The position numbers and the translations under genes were made by a program. A stretch of 64,000 nt of DNA from Oxalobacteraceae bacterium (GTDB lineage Bacteria; Pseudomonadota; Gammaproteobacteria; Burkholderiales; Burkholderiaceae_D). The stretch is from positions 1-64,000 of the forward strand of contig JAGKXB010000003.1 of NCBI GenBank assembly GCA_021151485.1. The letters run 5' to 3'. The notes under the pieces are model-generated. The model had not been told where the DNA came from, made no database searches, and worked only from the letters and a program-made list of their open reading frames with translations. This document shows positions 29,726-40,714 of the stretch, in pieces (positions within the stretch are counted from its first letter, which is position 1; the number at the start of each line of letters is the position of its first letter).

Positions 29726-32173
29726 ATGTCCAACGCAGTATCAGGAAGTCGGGCTCAGCAAGGTGTTGAGACAAATAAAGCGCGCTATGTCGCTTTATTT
29801 GAAGATTTACGTATGACGGATGTGGAATCAGTCGGTGGTAAAAATGCGTCGCTGGGTGAAATGATTAGCCAGTTAGCGAGTGCTGGAGTGCGGGTTCCAG
29901 GTGGTTTTGCTACCACAGCACAAGCTTTCCGTGACTTTTTGGCGTATAGCGCACAGGGAGGTGCCAGTCTTGCTGAGCGCATTGCTCAACGTCTCGAAGC
30001 ATTGGATATCGACGATGTGCGTGCTTTGGCACAAGCCGGTGCTGAAATTCGTCAGTGGATTATTGATACACCTTTTCAACCACGTTTGACCAAAGAAATT
30101 ACCGAGTTTTATCAAGCTTTAGTCGCGGATTCGGTGGGGGAGATTTCGTTTGCTGTGCGTTCTTCGGCAACGGCAGAAGATTTGCCGGATGCTTCTTTTG
30201 CTGGTCAGCAAGAAACGTTTTTGAATGTTGTTGGAATTGAAAACGTATTGGAAGCGATGAAGCATGTTTTTGCTTCGCTGTATAACGATAGAGCGATTTC
30301 CTATCGTGTTCACAAAGGTTTTACTCACGCCGAGGTGGCCCTGTCAGCAGGCGTGCAACGTATGGTGCGCTCTGATGTGGGCGCTGCGGGTGTGATGTTT
30401 ACGCTGGATACTGAGTCTGGCTTTAAAGACGTTGTCTTTATCACTTCCAGCTATGGTTTGGGCGAAACAGTGGTGCAGGGAGCCGTCAATCCAGATGAGT
30501 TTTATGTCCATAAACCCATGTTGGAATTGGGTAAGTTGCCCATTATTCGTCGCAATATTGGATCGAAATTGATCAAAATGGAATTCACCAACGATGCCAA
30601 AGCAGGCCGTTCTGTGCAGACTGTGGATGTGCCAGCGGCGTTGCGTAATCGTTATTCCTTGGCGGATGAAGAGATCGTTGAGTTAGCCAAATATGCTGTC
30701 ATCATTGAGAAGCATTATGGTCGTGCTATGGACATCGAATGGGGAAAAGATGGCCATGATGGAAAGTTATACATTCTGCAGGCGCGTCCAGAAACGGTGA
30801 AATCACAACAAAAATCTGGTGACGTACAGCAACGTTTCAAACTGAAGGGCAGTAGTACCGTATTGGCGACAGGCCGTGCGATTGGTCAAAAAATTGGCGC
30901 TGGGCCGGTGCGCGTGATTCACGATCCCGCTGATATGGAACGTGTACAACCTGGCGATGTCTTGGTGGCAGATATGACGGACCCAAATTGGGAGCCAGTC
31001 ATGAAACGTGCCGCAGCGATTGTGACCAATCGTGGTGGACGTACTTGCCATGCGGCGATTATTGCGCGTGAGTTGGGCGTGCCAGCCGTTGTCGGTTGCA
31101 ACGATGCGACAACGACGCTGAAGGATGGAACATTCGTCACCGTATCTTGCGCTGAAGGCGATGAAGGCAAGGTTTACGACGGTTTACTCGATACGGAAGT
31201 GAGTGAAGTGGTCCGTACTGAACTACCTGATTTGCCATTGAAAATTATGATGAATGTGGGTAATCCGCAGCTGGCGTTTGATTTTCAATCGATACCGAAT
31301 GCAGGCGTGGGTTTGGCTAGGTTGGAATTCATCATCAACAACAATATTGGCGTTCACCCAAAAGCGATATTGGAATATCCAAATATCGATCCTGATCTGA
31401 AAAAAGCAGTGGAATCCGTGGCGCGCGGCCATGCTTCTCCCAAGGCGTTTTACATTGATAAATTGGCTGAAGGCATTGCCACGATTGCTGCGGCATTCTG
31501 GCCCAAGCCAGTGATTGTGCGTTTGTCGGATTTCAAGTCAAACGAGTATAAAAAATTGATAGGTGGTTCACGTTACGAACCGGATGAAGAAAATCCTATG
31601 TTGGGTTTCCGTGGTGCTGCGCGTTATTTGGCCGAGGATTTTGCAGAGTCATTTGAAATGGAATGTTTGGCCATGCAGCGTGTGCGCAACGATATGGGTT
31701 TGACCAATGTGGAAATCATGGTGCCTTTCGTTCGTACCCTGAATCAAGCAGAAAAGGTCATTGCTTTGTTAGCGAAAAATAAGTTGGTGCGTGGCGAGAA
31801 CGGTTTGCGCTTAATCATGATGTGTGAGGTGCCTTCCAATGCATTGTTGGCTGAACAATTTTTGGAATATTTTGATGGTTTCTCCATTGGTTCAAACGAT
31901 TTGACGCAGTTGACATTGGGTTTGGATCGTGATTCCGGCATGCCTTTGTTGGCGGCCGATTTTGATGAGCGCGATCCTGCGGTGCAGGTGTTGTTGTCCC
32001 GAGCGATTGCTGCTTGCCGTGCGCAAGGAAAATATATTGGTATCTGTGGGCAAGGACCTTCCGATCATCCGGATTTTGCGCAATGGCTGATGCAAGAAGG
32101 CATCGCATCGATTTCATTAAATCCTGATTCGATCATGGATACCTGGGAAAATTTGGCAAAGGCGAAAGGGTAA
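29726..32173 (+). CDS. ppsA: Phosphoenolpyruvate synthase
   Basis: Makes PEP from pyruvate and ATP for gluconeogenesis. The 815-residue protein has the N-terminal ATP-grasp domain ([11 protein letters not shown] and [20 protein letters not shown]), the swivelling phosphohistidine domain with the catalytic His and target Thr in GGRTCHAA, and the C-terminal PEP/pyruvate barrel with GVGLARLEF and [11 protein letters not shown]. It lies next to its regulator ppsR. AGAGG precedes the start. Confidence 0.96.
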   Translation: MSNAVSGSRAQQGVETNKARYVALFEDLRMTDVESVGGKNASLGEMISQLASAGVRVPGGFATTAQAFRDFLAYSAQGGASLAERIAQRLEALDIDDVRALAQAGAEIRQWIIDTPFQPRLTKEITEFYQALVADSVGEISFAVRSSATAEDLPDASFAGQQETFLNVVGIENVLEAMKHVFASLYNDRAISYRVHKGFTHAEVALSAGVQRMVRSDVGAAGVMFTLDTESGFKDVVFITSSYGLGETVVQGAVNPDEFYVHKPMLELGKLPIIRRNIGSKLIKMEFTNDAKAGRSVQTVDVPAALRNRYSLADEEIVELAKYAVIIEKHYGRAMDIEWGKDGHDGKLYILQARPETVKSQQKSGDVQQRFKLKGSSTVLATGRAIGQKIGAGPVRVIHDPADMERVQPGDVLVADMTDPNWEPVMKRAAAIVTNRGGRTCHAAIIARELGVPAVVGCNDATTTLKDGTFVTVSCAEGDEGKVYDGLLDTEVSEVVRTELPDLPLKIMMNVGNPQLAFDFQSIPNAGVGLARLEFIINNNIGVHPKAILEYPNIDPDLKKAVESVARGHASPKAFYIDKLAEGIATIAAAFWPKPVIVRLSDFKSNEYKKLIGGSRYEPDEENPMLGFRGAARYLAEDFAESFEMECLAMQRVRNDMGLTNVEIMVPFVRTLNQAEKVIALLAKNKLVRGENGLRLIMMCEVPSNALLAEQFLEYFDGFSIGSNDLTQLTLGLDRDSGMPLLAADFDERDPAVQVLLSRAIAACRAQGKYIGICGQGPSDHPDFAQWLMQEGIASISLNPDSIMDTWENLAKAKG

Positions 32174-32184
32174 AAGGTAACGAC

Positions 32185-33663
32185 ATGCAATATATTTCTA
32201 CCCGATCTAGTTCGGTTAATGCAGATACATCTGCAGCGCAGTCTTTTTCTGACATTTTGTTAGGGGGCTTGGCCCCTGATGGTGGTTTGTATTTGCCAGT
32301 CACGTATCCGCAAGTCAGTGGTGTCGAATTGGATGCATGGCGCACATTGTCGTATGCCGATTTGGCGTACAACATCTTAAAAAAATTCGCTACGGATATC
32401 CCAGACGATGATTTGCATGCATTAGCGCACAAAACCTATTGTCAGGACGTGTATTGCAACAGCCGTTCCGATGAGGATGCTGGGCAAATTACGCCATTGC
32501 GTGTGATACAAAAAAAAGGTGACACGACCTTGATATTACAAGCCTTATCCAATGGGCCGACTTTGGCGTTCAAGGATATGGCGATGCAATTGTTGGGTAA
32601 TTTGTTTGAATACACATTGGCTAAACAAAACGCTGAATTGAATATTTTTGGCGCGACTTCGGGTGATACAGGCAGTGCGGCGGAATATGCGATGCGCGGC
32701 AAAAAAGGCATTCGTGTTTTTATGCTGTCACCGCATAAAAAAATGAGCCCATTTCAAACTGCGCAAATGTTCAGTTTGCAAGACCCGAATATTTTCAATA
32801 TCGCCGTGAAAGGCGTGTTTGATGATTGCCAAGATATGGTTAAAGCAGTATCGAATGATTTGACATACAAAGTGCGTCAAAAAATCGGCACGGTGAATTC
32901 AATCAATTGGGCGCGTGTTGTGGCGCAGGTGGTGTATTACTTCCGTGGCTATTTAAGCGCAACGACCAATAATCAACAGAAGGTGTCGTTTACCGTTCCA
33001 TCTGGTAACTTCGGCAATATTTGCGCCGGACATATTGCTCGCATGATGGGTCTGCCCATCGATCAATTGGTGGTTGCTACCAATGAAAATGATGTGCTGG
33101 ATGAGTTTTTTCGCACCGGTGTGTATCGTGTGCGGAAATCATTCGAAACGCACCATACCAGTAGTCCATCCATGGATATTTCTAAGGCATCTAATTTTGA
33201 GCGCTTTGTATACGATTTGTTGGGACGTGATGGTGATCGAGTGCGTGCTCTATTTCAAAAAATCGACACCCATGGTGGTTTTGATTTGTCTGGTAACCTG
33301 GGTAGCGATGGTGATGAGTTCTCTAAGCTGGCGCAATATGGTTTTGTTTCTGGAAAATCAACCCATCAAGATCGCTTAAAAACGATACGTAATGTACAAA
33401 CTATGTCTGGCGTGACGATTGATACACATACGGCTGATGGTGTCAAAGTGGCTTTGGAACACATCAAACCCGGCGTGCCGATGATTGTTTTAGAAACAGC
33501 GCTGGCAGCGAAGTTTAATGAAACCATCAAAGAAGCATTAGGACACGATGCCGAACGCCCAGCAGGTTTTGAAAACATTGAGGCATTGCCGCAGCGCTTT
33601 GAAGTGATGTCAACGGACGTCGATCAGATGAAGGCTTACATCGCTAAGCACACTGGTTTATAA
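32185..33663 (+). CDS. thrC: Threonine synthase
   Basis: A PLP enzyme turning O-phosphohomoserine into threonine. At 492 residues it is the long gamma/beta-proteobacterial and yeast-like form. It begins MQYISTRSS and shows [13 protein letters not shown], the PLP lysine in [27 protein letters not shown] and [12 protein letters not shown]. It starts 12 bases after ppsA and may be read from the same transcript. Confidence 0.96.
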   Translation: MQYISTRSSSVNADTSAAQSFSDILLGGLAPDGGLYLPVTYPQVSGVELDAWRTLSYADLAYNILKKFATDIPDDDLHALAHKTYCQDVYCNSRSDEDAGQITPLRVIQKKGDTTLILQALSNGPTLAFKDMAMQLLGNLFEYTLAKQNAELNIFGATSGDTGSAAEYAMRGKKGIRVFMLSPHKKMSPFQTAQMFSLQDPNIFNIAVKGVFDDCQDMVKAVSNDLTYKVRQKIGTVNSINWARVVAQVVYYFRGYLSATTNNQQKVSFTVPSGNFGNICAGHIARMMGLPIDQLVVATNENDVLDEFFRTGVYRVRKSFETHHTSSPSMDISKASNFERFVYDLLGRDGDRVRALFQKIDTHGGFDLSGNLGSDGDEFSKLAQYGFVSGKSTHQDRLKTIRNVQTMSGVTIDTHTADGVKVALEHIKPGVPMIVLETALAAKFNETIKEALGHDAERPAGFENIEALPQRFEVMSTDVDQMKAYIAKHTGL

Positions 33664-33692
33664 AAGTTTGTAAAAATAAGGCGAACTCAATC

Positions 33693-34184
33693 ATGACATT
33701 CCCATTTCGCATCGGCCAGGGCTACGACTGTCACAAATTGGTAGCTGGACGTCCGTTGATTATTGGGGGTGTCACGATTCCCCATCATCTAGGTTTGCTC
33801 GGACATTCAGATGCAGACGTGCTGTTGCATGCAGTGATTGATGCAATCATAGGCGCTGCTGGGTTGGGGGATATTGGACGCCATTTTCCGGATACGAATC
33901 CACAATTCGCCGGCGCTGATTCACGTGTGTTGTTGCGTGCTGCCGCTAAACTTGTGGCGGTGCATGGTTATGCGATTGCTAATATTGATGCCACCGTCAT
34001 TGCGCAAGCACCTAAAATGGCGCCGCATATTCCTCACATGATTGCAGTGATTGCGCAAGACCTGGGAATCTCATCCGGACAAGTGAATATCAAAGCAAAA
34101 ACGAACGAAAAATTAGGTTTTTTGGGGCGAGAAGAGGGCATAGCAGTAGAAGCCATCGCACTGATTTCCAGTATTTCGCATTAA
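33693..34184 (+). CDS. ispF: 2-C-methyl-D-erythritol 2,4-cyclodiphosphate synthase
   Basis: Fifth step of the MEP isoprenoid route. The 163 residues show GYDCHKL with the metal ligands Asp and His, [29 protein letters not shown] and [17 protein letters not shown], all standard. ispD, often adjacent, is not here; the gene follows thrC by 29 bases. Confidence 0.96.
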   Translation: MTFPFRIGQGYDCHKLVAGRPLIIGGVTIPHHLGLLGHSDADVLLHAVIDAIIGAAGLGDIGRHFPDTNPQFAGADSRVLLRAAAKLVAVHGYAIANIDATVIAQAPKMAPHIPHMIAVIAQDLGISSGQVNIKAKTNEKLGFLGREEGIAVEAIALISSISH

Positions 34185-34312
34185 TTGATTAAATCAAATG
34201 ATGAAATAACATGCGTATCACGTGTATCATCCCCTTTGTTTTGTGTTTTTTGCATATTTTTATACCTATCCATTTTGATATTTAATCTATTTGTAGCTGA
34301 GGCATAAGCGGT

Positions 34313-35431
34313 ATGACATACCTAACAGAAAGCTTGGTGACGATTGGTGGCATCTTCATTTTTGGTGTCATTTTATATAATCAATGGCAAGAGTATCAGG
34401 CTAAAAAAAGGGTTGATCGTGCTTTTTCGTCTGAACATGATGATGTATTGATGACGCCTGAAACAAATGGGCCAAATGCAGATGGAAAAAGGCATGAGCC
34501 AAGTTTTATTAATGATAAAAAGTCAGCGTTAGATTCAGATCATTCTGCTTCTCAATCCACTATTCAGTCGGTTTCTCAAGAGGCGGAAAATGTAGAAGAA
34601 ACGCCTGTTTTGCCTAAAGAATTGCCAGTGGATGAAGGTATTGATTGCGTGATTCCCATGATGCTGGAAGAAGCTGTGCGTGGCGATAGAATTATTACCC
34701 TCTTCCAGGCGCTGCGCCATGTAGGAAATAAAGCCGTTCACTCAATCGGTCAGAATCTTGATGGAAGCTGGGAAGTGGTGACGCGCGAACGGATGTATAC
34801 CGCGTTGCGAGTAGGTGTTCAACTCGCCAGCCGTAGCAAGGTGTTGAATGAATTAGAGTTTTCTGAGTTGGTAACACGCTTGCGCCAGGTAGGCGATGAA
34901 TTGTCGGCTGAGCCAGATGTGCCAGATATGGCCGCCGTGATCACCGAAGCACGTCGGTTGCATCAATTCATAGTTGATCATGATGTACGTTTAAGCGTGA
35001 ATGTGCATTCCAATAGCGCACCTTGGGAGATTGATGCGCTTTCCATGGTATTGGAAAAGCAAGGATTTACTTTGCGCGCTGATCGTGCGGACGATAATTT
35101 TTGGATGCCAGATGGTCATGTGGGTTTCTTGTTTTCTTTGAATACAAATGCGGCTCCTTCTGATTCGTCTAATAATGCCACCACATTACGTCTGACTTTA
35201 TTGCTAGATGTGCCACGTGTTGCATCACAAAAAGACGGCTTTGGCGCCATGATTGCCTGCGCGCAATTTTTGGCAAGGCAACTGGATGGAACCATTGTGG
35301 ATGATGGTAATCAAGTTTTACCAGATGCAGCATTGGAAGAGATAGCCCAGCAAGTATTGGCTTTTTATGACGACATGCAGAAATGGAATATCCCAGCTGG
35401 TTCAACTAGAGCATTACGCTTATTTTCTTAA
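34313..35431 (+). CDS. zipA: ZipA-like cell division protein
   Basis: A 372-residue inner-membrane protein. It has one N-terminal membrane segment (about 5-23), a short charged stretch, an acidic Ser/Glu-rich linker (about 45-110) and a C-terminal globular region resembling the FtsZ-binding domain of ZipA. In beta- and gamma-proteobacteria zipA commonly precedes ligA, as here (18 bases), which supports the call. Sequence identity to ZipA is low by eye, as is usual for this family. Confidence 0.78.
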   Translation: MTYLTESLVTIGGIFIFGVILYNQWQEYQAKKRVDRAFSSEHDDVLMTPETNGPNADGKRHEPSFINDKKSALDSDHSASQSTIQSVSQEAENVEETPVLPKELPVDEGIDCVIPMMLEEAVRGDRIITLFQALRHVGNKAVHSIGQNLDGSWEVVTRERMYTALRVGVQLASRSKVLNELEFSELVTRLRQVGDELSAEPDVPDMAAVITEARRLHQFIVDHDVRLSVNVHSNSAPWEIDALSMVLEKQGFTLRADRADDNFWMPDGHVGFLFSLNTNAAPSDSSNNATTLRLTLLLDVPRVASQKDGFGAMIACAQFLARQLDGTIVDDGNQVLPDAALEEIAQQVLAFYDDMQKWNIPAGSTRALRLFS

Positions 35432-37563
<2,132 letters not shown>

Positions 37564-37564
<1 letters not shown>

Positions 37565-38112
37565 TGAGCGTACATGCAATCCTAAAGATGGGTGACCCAC
37601 GTCTGCTGCGCCAAGCCGAGCTAGTGACAGATTTTACCGATCCTGCTTTGCATACTTTGATTGCGGACATGTTTGATACCATGCAATTCAACAATGGTGT
37701 AGGGCTTGCCGCTCCCCAAATTGGTGTGAATTTGCAGATTGTTATTTTTGGCTTTAAACATAACTCTCGTTATCCACATGCTGAACAAGTTCCGGAAACT
37801 GTCTTGATTAATCCAGTATTGACGCCTTTAAATCGAAAACATGAGGTGCTAGATATAGAAGATGGTTGGGAGGGGTGCCTATCTTTGCCTGGTTTTCGTG
37901 GCTTAGTGCCGCGTTCGACGAAGTTACACTATGAGGGTTTTGATCAATACCGCAATATTATAAATCGTGAGGTAGAGGGGTTTCACGCTCGTGTAGTGCA
38001 GCATGAATGTGATCATCTAGTCGGGGTTTTATATCCGATGCGCATGAAGGATTTATCGCATTTTGGCTTTGCAGACGAGTTATTTCCTCAGTTGAATGTA
38101 AGTAATGATTAA
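37564..38112 (+). CDS. def: Peptide deformylase
   Basis: Removes the formyl group from nascent proteins. The 182 residues carry the three motifs [10 protein letters not shown] (45-54), EGCLSLPG with metal ligand C105, and QHECDHL (HExxH, 147-151). The start overlaps the ligA stop (TGATG). This is likely one of several def copies in such genomes, since def usually accompanies fmt. Confidence 0.93.
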
Positions 38113-38124
38113 GGAAGAAACGAA

Positions 38125-38160
38125 AAACAAAAAACAATAGTGCGGTATTGATTTTTGTTT
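38125..38160. terminator. AT-rich hairpin between def and the convergent gene
   Basis: AAACAAAAAACAATA and TATTGATTTTTGTTT are inverted copies with one mismatch around GTGCGG. This could end both convergent transcripts, but the stem is nearly all A:T. Confidence 0.4.
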
Positions 38161-38226
38161 GTTTTGATTTGGTGTGTAGAGTTCAAAACACATCTGATCT
38201 TTAGTTTTAATCTCGTAATAAATAAC

Positions 38227-38727
38227 TTAAACAAATTTTTTCGTAAAATCCATCGCCTGGGTTAAATCTGTGACGCGCCGTTTGTGTGTCCCTTGGCTAT
38301 CAGGACCTACACGTCTCTCAATTACCCCCATGCCAGCATGCTCAAACAGTTTTCTAATTAATGGATGGCGTCGGGTGAATTCAGCGATGGCAACTTCATT
38401 GTTTTTCTTTATTTCAAGTTTCTTAGCTTGAAAACTAGCTTGATCGTTAGGTGCGCCATTCCATGTTTTTTCTCGCTCTTCGTAAGAATGGCATTCATCA
38501 TTTGGTTGCTCCTTGATTAATTGTTGTAGGGCAGCATAAGCCCTATGTGTTTCATCCAGTAAGTCACGATATTCAGCAATCAGTCTTTCACGTTCGGCAG
38601 CTGTATAAAAGACCTCACTCAATGCAACCAAAGAGAGAATGGAAAGTGGTTGTGCTAATCCATCTAGGGTAGCCAAAAGAGGTTTTTGTATTTCTGTAAC
38701 TTCTTGTGCTGTTAGAACAATTCCCAT
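38227..38727 (-). CDS. Hypothetical protein beside the T3SS sigma factor
   Basis: A 166-residue soluble, charged protein preceded by a strong ribosome site (GAGGAG). It has helical, coiled-coil-prone stretches at about 45-75 and 95-125 and a basic C-terminus. I do not recognise it. It is divergent from the ECF sigma gene and shares with it a 340-base control region containing inverted repeats. It may belong to the T3SS island as a regulator, chaperone or effector; nothing in the sequence decides. Confidence 0.7.
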   Translation of the reverse strand: MGIVLTAQEVTEIQKPLLATLDGLAQPLSILSLVALSEVFYTAAERERLIAEYRDLLDETHRAYAALQQLIKEQPNDECHSYEEREKTWNGAPNDQASFQAKKLEIKKNNEVAIAEFTRRHPLIRKLFEHAGMGVIERRVGPDSQGTHKRRVTDLTQAMDFTKKFV

Positions 38728-38805
38728 TTTTATTCTCCTCGGTAAGAGTAAATTTTAGTTTTTAACTTGTTTTGTTGATAAAGGTGTCAATGTACTAGGT
38801 CGCTT

Positions 38806-38855
38806 TGTGACGTATTGATCACGGAAATAGTGCTGTATTTCCCTGCGGAAATTCC
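38806..38855. promoter_or_regulatory. Inverted repeats, candidate operator
   Basis: TGTGA-N8-TCACG is followed at once by GGAAATA-GTGCTG-TATTTCC and then GGAAATTCC. Stacked dyads in a divergent promoter region suggest a regulator binding site. The TGTGA/TCACG arms resemble a CRP/FNR-type site, but the spacing is 8 rather than 6. Confidence 0.35.
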
Positions 38856-38936
38856 TTACAATCAATTTAATGTAATGCCATTAGGCGACTATGTAAATAT
38901 TTAATTTATATAAACCTTGTGAAACTGTGCTGTCTT

Positions 38937-38942
38937 TATAAT
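38937..38942 (+). promoter_or_regulatory. Possible -10 element of the ECF sigma gene
   Basis: A perfect TATAAT about 128 bases before the start. The only -35-like sequence (TTGTGA at 38917) is 14 bases upstream, which is too close for a standard promoter, so activation by a regulator would be needed. Confidence 0.3.
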
Positions 38943-39069
38943 TTTGTAATTTGGGTAACGGAAAAACTAGAGCATTCCTCTTTTATTATCGTAATTTTGT
39001 CCGTGTTTATTTAGAAATATGTAGTGCAAATAGTTTGTTTGAGTACAGAAAATATGCAAGGAGTCAGTT

Positions 39070-39636
39070 ATGACGGAGTGTGACATAAAAGCAGTAACAG
39101 ATATTGTTGACGGTGCGCATATTGACAGCCTAGCAAAATTCTCTCAGCAGCATAGAAATTCTTTATACCGTTTTATTTTGCGGCGCGTGCATGATCATGT
39201 GGAAGCAGAAGAGTTAACGCAGCAGACATTTGTTGAGGCAATGAATGGAATAGCGCGTTTTCGTGGGGATGCGCAAATTCGTACTTGGTTATATTCGATT
39301 GCTGAAAATTTAATCAAAAATCATTTTTGTCGCTCGCCGCGTTATCGTTTCCAGTGGGAGGATGAGGATGTATTAGAGTCGAGTGTTGAGTATGCGGTGA
39401 ATCCAGAAGCTGCATCTGCCTGTTTTAGTGTATTGCAAAGGGTGCAGTATCACATTGATACCCTTCCCGCTGAAATGCAAGAAACCCTGTCATTGGTCGC
39501 TTTTCATGAAATGTCGTATGAAGAGGTTGCTGCACATTTGAATATTTCAGTTGGCACGGTGAAAAGTCGAATAGCGCGTATTCGTGTCATTTTGTGTGAG
39601 CGTTTAGAAGAAGAAGGTGCGCAGATTGATAACTAA
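39070..39636 (+). CDS. ECF-type RNA polymerase sigma factor of the T3SS island
   Basis: A 188-residue sigma factor. Region 2 (about 25-90) includes DHVEAEELTQQTFVEA and IRTWLYSIAENLIKNH. Region 4 (about 125-180) includes LPAEMQETLSLVAF and a helix-turn-helix, MSYEEVAAHLNISVGTVKSRI. AAGGAG precedes the start. T3SS genes controlled by a dedicated ECF factor are known for HrpL (Pseudomonas, Erwinia) and BtrS (Bordetella). Its position at the head of the cluster and the HrpL-type box at 54957-54984 suggest the same role here. No anti-sigma gene is adjacent. Confidence 0.88.
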   Translation: MTECDIKAVTDIVDGAHIDSLAKFSQQHRNSLYRFILRRVHDHVEAEELTQQTFVEAMNGIARFRGDAQIRTWLYSIAENLIKNHFCRSPRYRFQWEDEDVLESSVEYAVNPEAASACFSVLQRVQYHIDTLPAEMQETLSLVAFHEMSYEEVAAHLNISVGTVKSRIARIRVILCERLEEEGAQIDN

Positions 39637-39706
39637 TTCATGTCAATTGATTAATATCGATATATACTTTGATGCATAAAATTTTTAAGTAATATTTGAG
39701 GAAGAT

Positions 39707-39931
39707 TTGATGAAACCAGTAGGCAACTCGATTCTTAATCCGGTCGAATTGGGAGTGACTTTAAGCAGCGAGCGTTGTGCTGAATTGTCAGAACAGTTGT
39801 GGCAAGCGCGTCATACATATAATGCTCGGCTTTTACGAGGTTGTGCCCCTACTGATTTTTCTTATGTACAGCAGTTGATTTCTGCGATTGATGCAGCACA
39901 AAGCGTTATTGAAAAGGAAATAAAGCGGTAG
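39707..39931 (+). CDS. Small T3SS protein, possible YscE-like needle co-chaperone
   Basis: A 74-residue helical protein preceded by GAGGAAG. It sits directly before the needle gene, the position of yscE in the Yersinia yscE-F-G order. The size and two-helix character fit YscE/PscE, which keeps the needle subunit from polymerising in the cytoplasm. The sequence match is too weak to claim by eye, so this rests on context. Confidence 0.55.
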   Translation: MMKPVGNSILNPVELGVTLSSERCAELSEQLWQARHTYNARLLRGCAPTDFSYVQQLISAIDAAQSVIEKEIKR

Positions 39932-40001
39932 TGTTGTACTTTTGTGTTTTTGGTAATGTGGTTCGCTTAGGTTCATTAGTTTTATACTTGAGGAGTTTAA
40001 T

Positions 40002-40232
40002 ATGGCTTATCAATCTGTTAATCCAATATCAGCATTGTCATCGACAATTGATGCCGCGACTGAAAAACTGCAGGCATCTGTGACTGCTCTGCAAGGGAAA
40101 ACTGATATTAGCAGCCAAGATTTATTGTTGGTACAAGATAATTTACAAAAACAAAATTTAATCGTTCAGCTACAAGCCACATTGGTAAAAACTATGGGTG
40201 ACATGCTAAAAGATATTGTTCAAAAAATGTGA
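40002..40232 (+). CDS. sctF: T3SS needle subunit SctF
   Basis: A 76-residue protein with the pattern of needle subunits: a polar N-terminus, a turn (TDISSQDLLLVQ), and a C-terminal amphipathic helix rich in Gln, Leu and Val ending in LKDIVQKM, close to the YscF/PscF/BscF ending. GAGGAG precedes ATG 40002. It polymerises into the extracellular needle. The next gene begins inside its stop (GTGA), implying coupling. Confidence 0.82.
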   Translation: MAYQSVNPISALSSTIDAATEKLQASVTALQGKTDISSQDLLLVQDNLQKQNLIVQLQATLVKTMGDMLKDIVQKM

Positions 40233-40657
40233 ATATGGCTAATGCTTTCCTTTTGCCGCGCTCGCTTACCCGTTTATTTGATAAGCTTGGCCTAAATGTT
40301 GAAAACTGCATGCGTGCTGATGGTCGATGCTCTTTGTTTTATGACAGTGGGCGTCTTGATATTTATCCTTTACCTGGTGGGCGAGTTGTTTTAGAGGCAT
40401 CTATTGTGCCTTTGCCTATCGATTTAAAAGCAAAGCGTGCTGTTTTAGAGCCTGCATTACGTTTTTCTGCCATGAATTTAAAGCGACGTCATGACACGTT
40501 AACAAGTAGCGCAAGTCAAGATGAATTATTGCTACAACATGATCTTGGTGTGGTGGGGGAGTTATTTGCTTTGGAGGCAGGGATCGCACAATTTTTGAAC
40601 GCTGTTAATTATTGGCGCATGTACATGAACAAAGCAATAAAGGCAATGCCGCGTTGA
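40229..40657 (+). CDS. T3SS class I (CesT-like) chaperone
   Basis: A 142-residue acidic-to-neutral protein. An N-terminal helix precedes a beta-rich middle (CSLFYDSGRLDIYPLPGGRVVLEASI) and a C-terminal helix. This is the alpha-beta order of CesT/SycE-type chaperones, which bind secreted proteins. GTG 40229 overlaps the SctF stop; ATG 40235 is an alternative start. The partner is unknown; the next gene is the secretin, so a YscB-like or secretion-sorting role is possible. Confidence 0.55.
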   Translation: MNMANAFLLPRSLTRLFDKLGLNVENCMRADGRCSLFYDSGRLDIYPLPGGRVVLEASIVPLPIDLKAKRAVLEPALRFSAMNLKRRHDTLTSSASQDELLLQHDLGVVGELFALEAGIAQFLNAVNYWRMYMNKAIKAMPR

Positions 40658-40714
40658 TGTTATTAAAAAATAAGAAGCCAGTATTTGTCCTGATTGTTTG
40701 CTTGCCTTGACTGT

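Larger units (their letters stand above)
38728..39069. other. Divergent control region of the T3SS sigma gene
   Basis: About 340 bases without a gene between the hypothetical gene (minus) and the ECF sigma gene (plus). It contains a GTGA-N8-TCAC half-palindrome (38806-38823), a GGAAATA-N6-TATTTCC palindrome (38823-38842), a GGAAATTCC repeat, and a perfect TATAAT at 38937-38942 that may be the sigma gene's -10. Confidence 0.5.
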
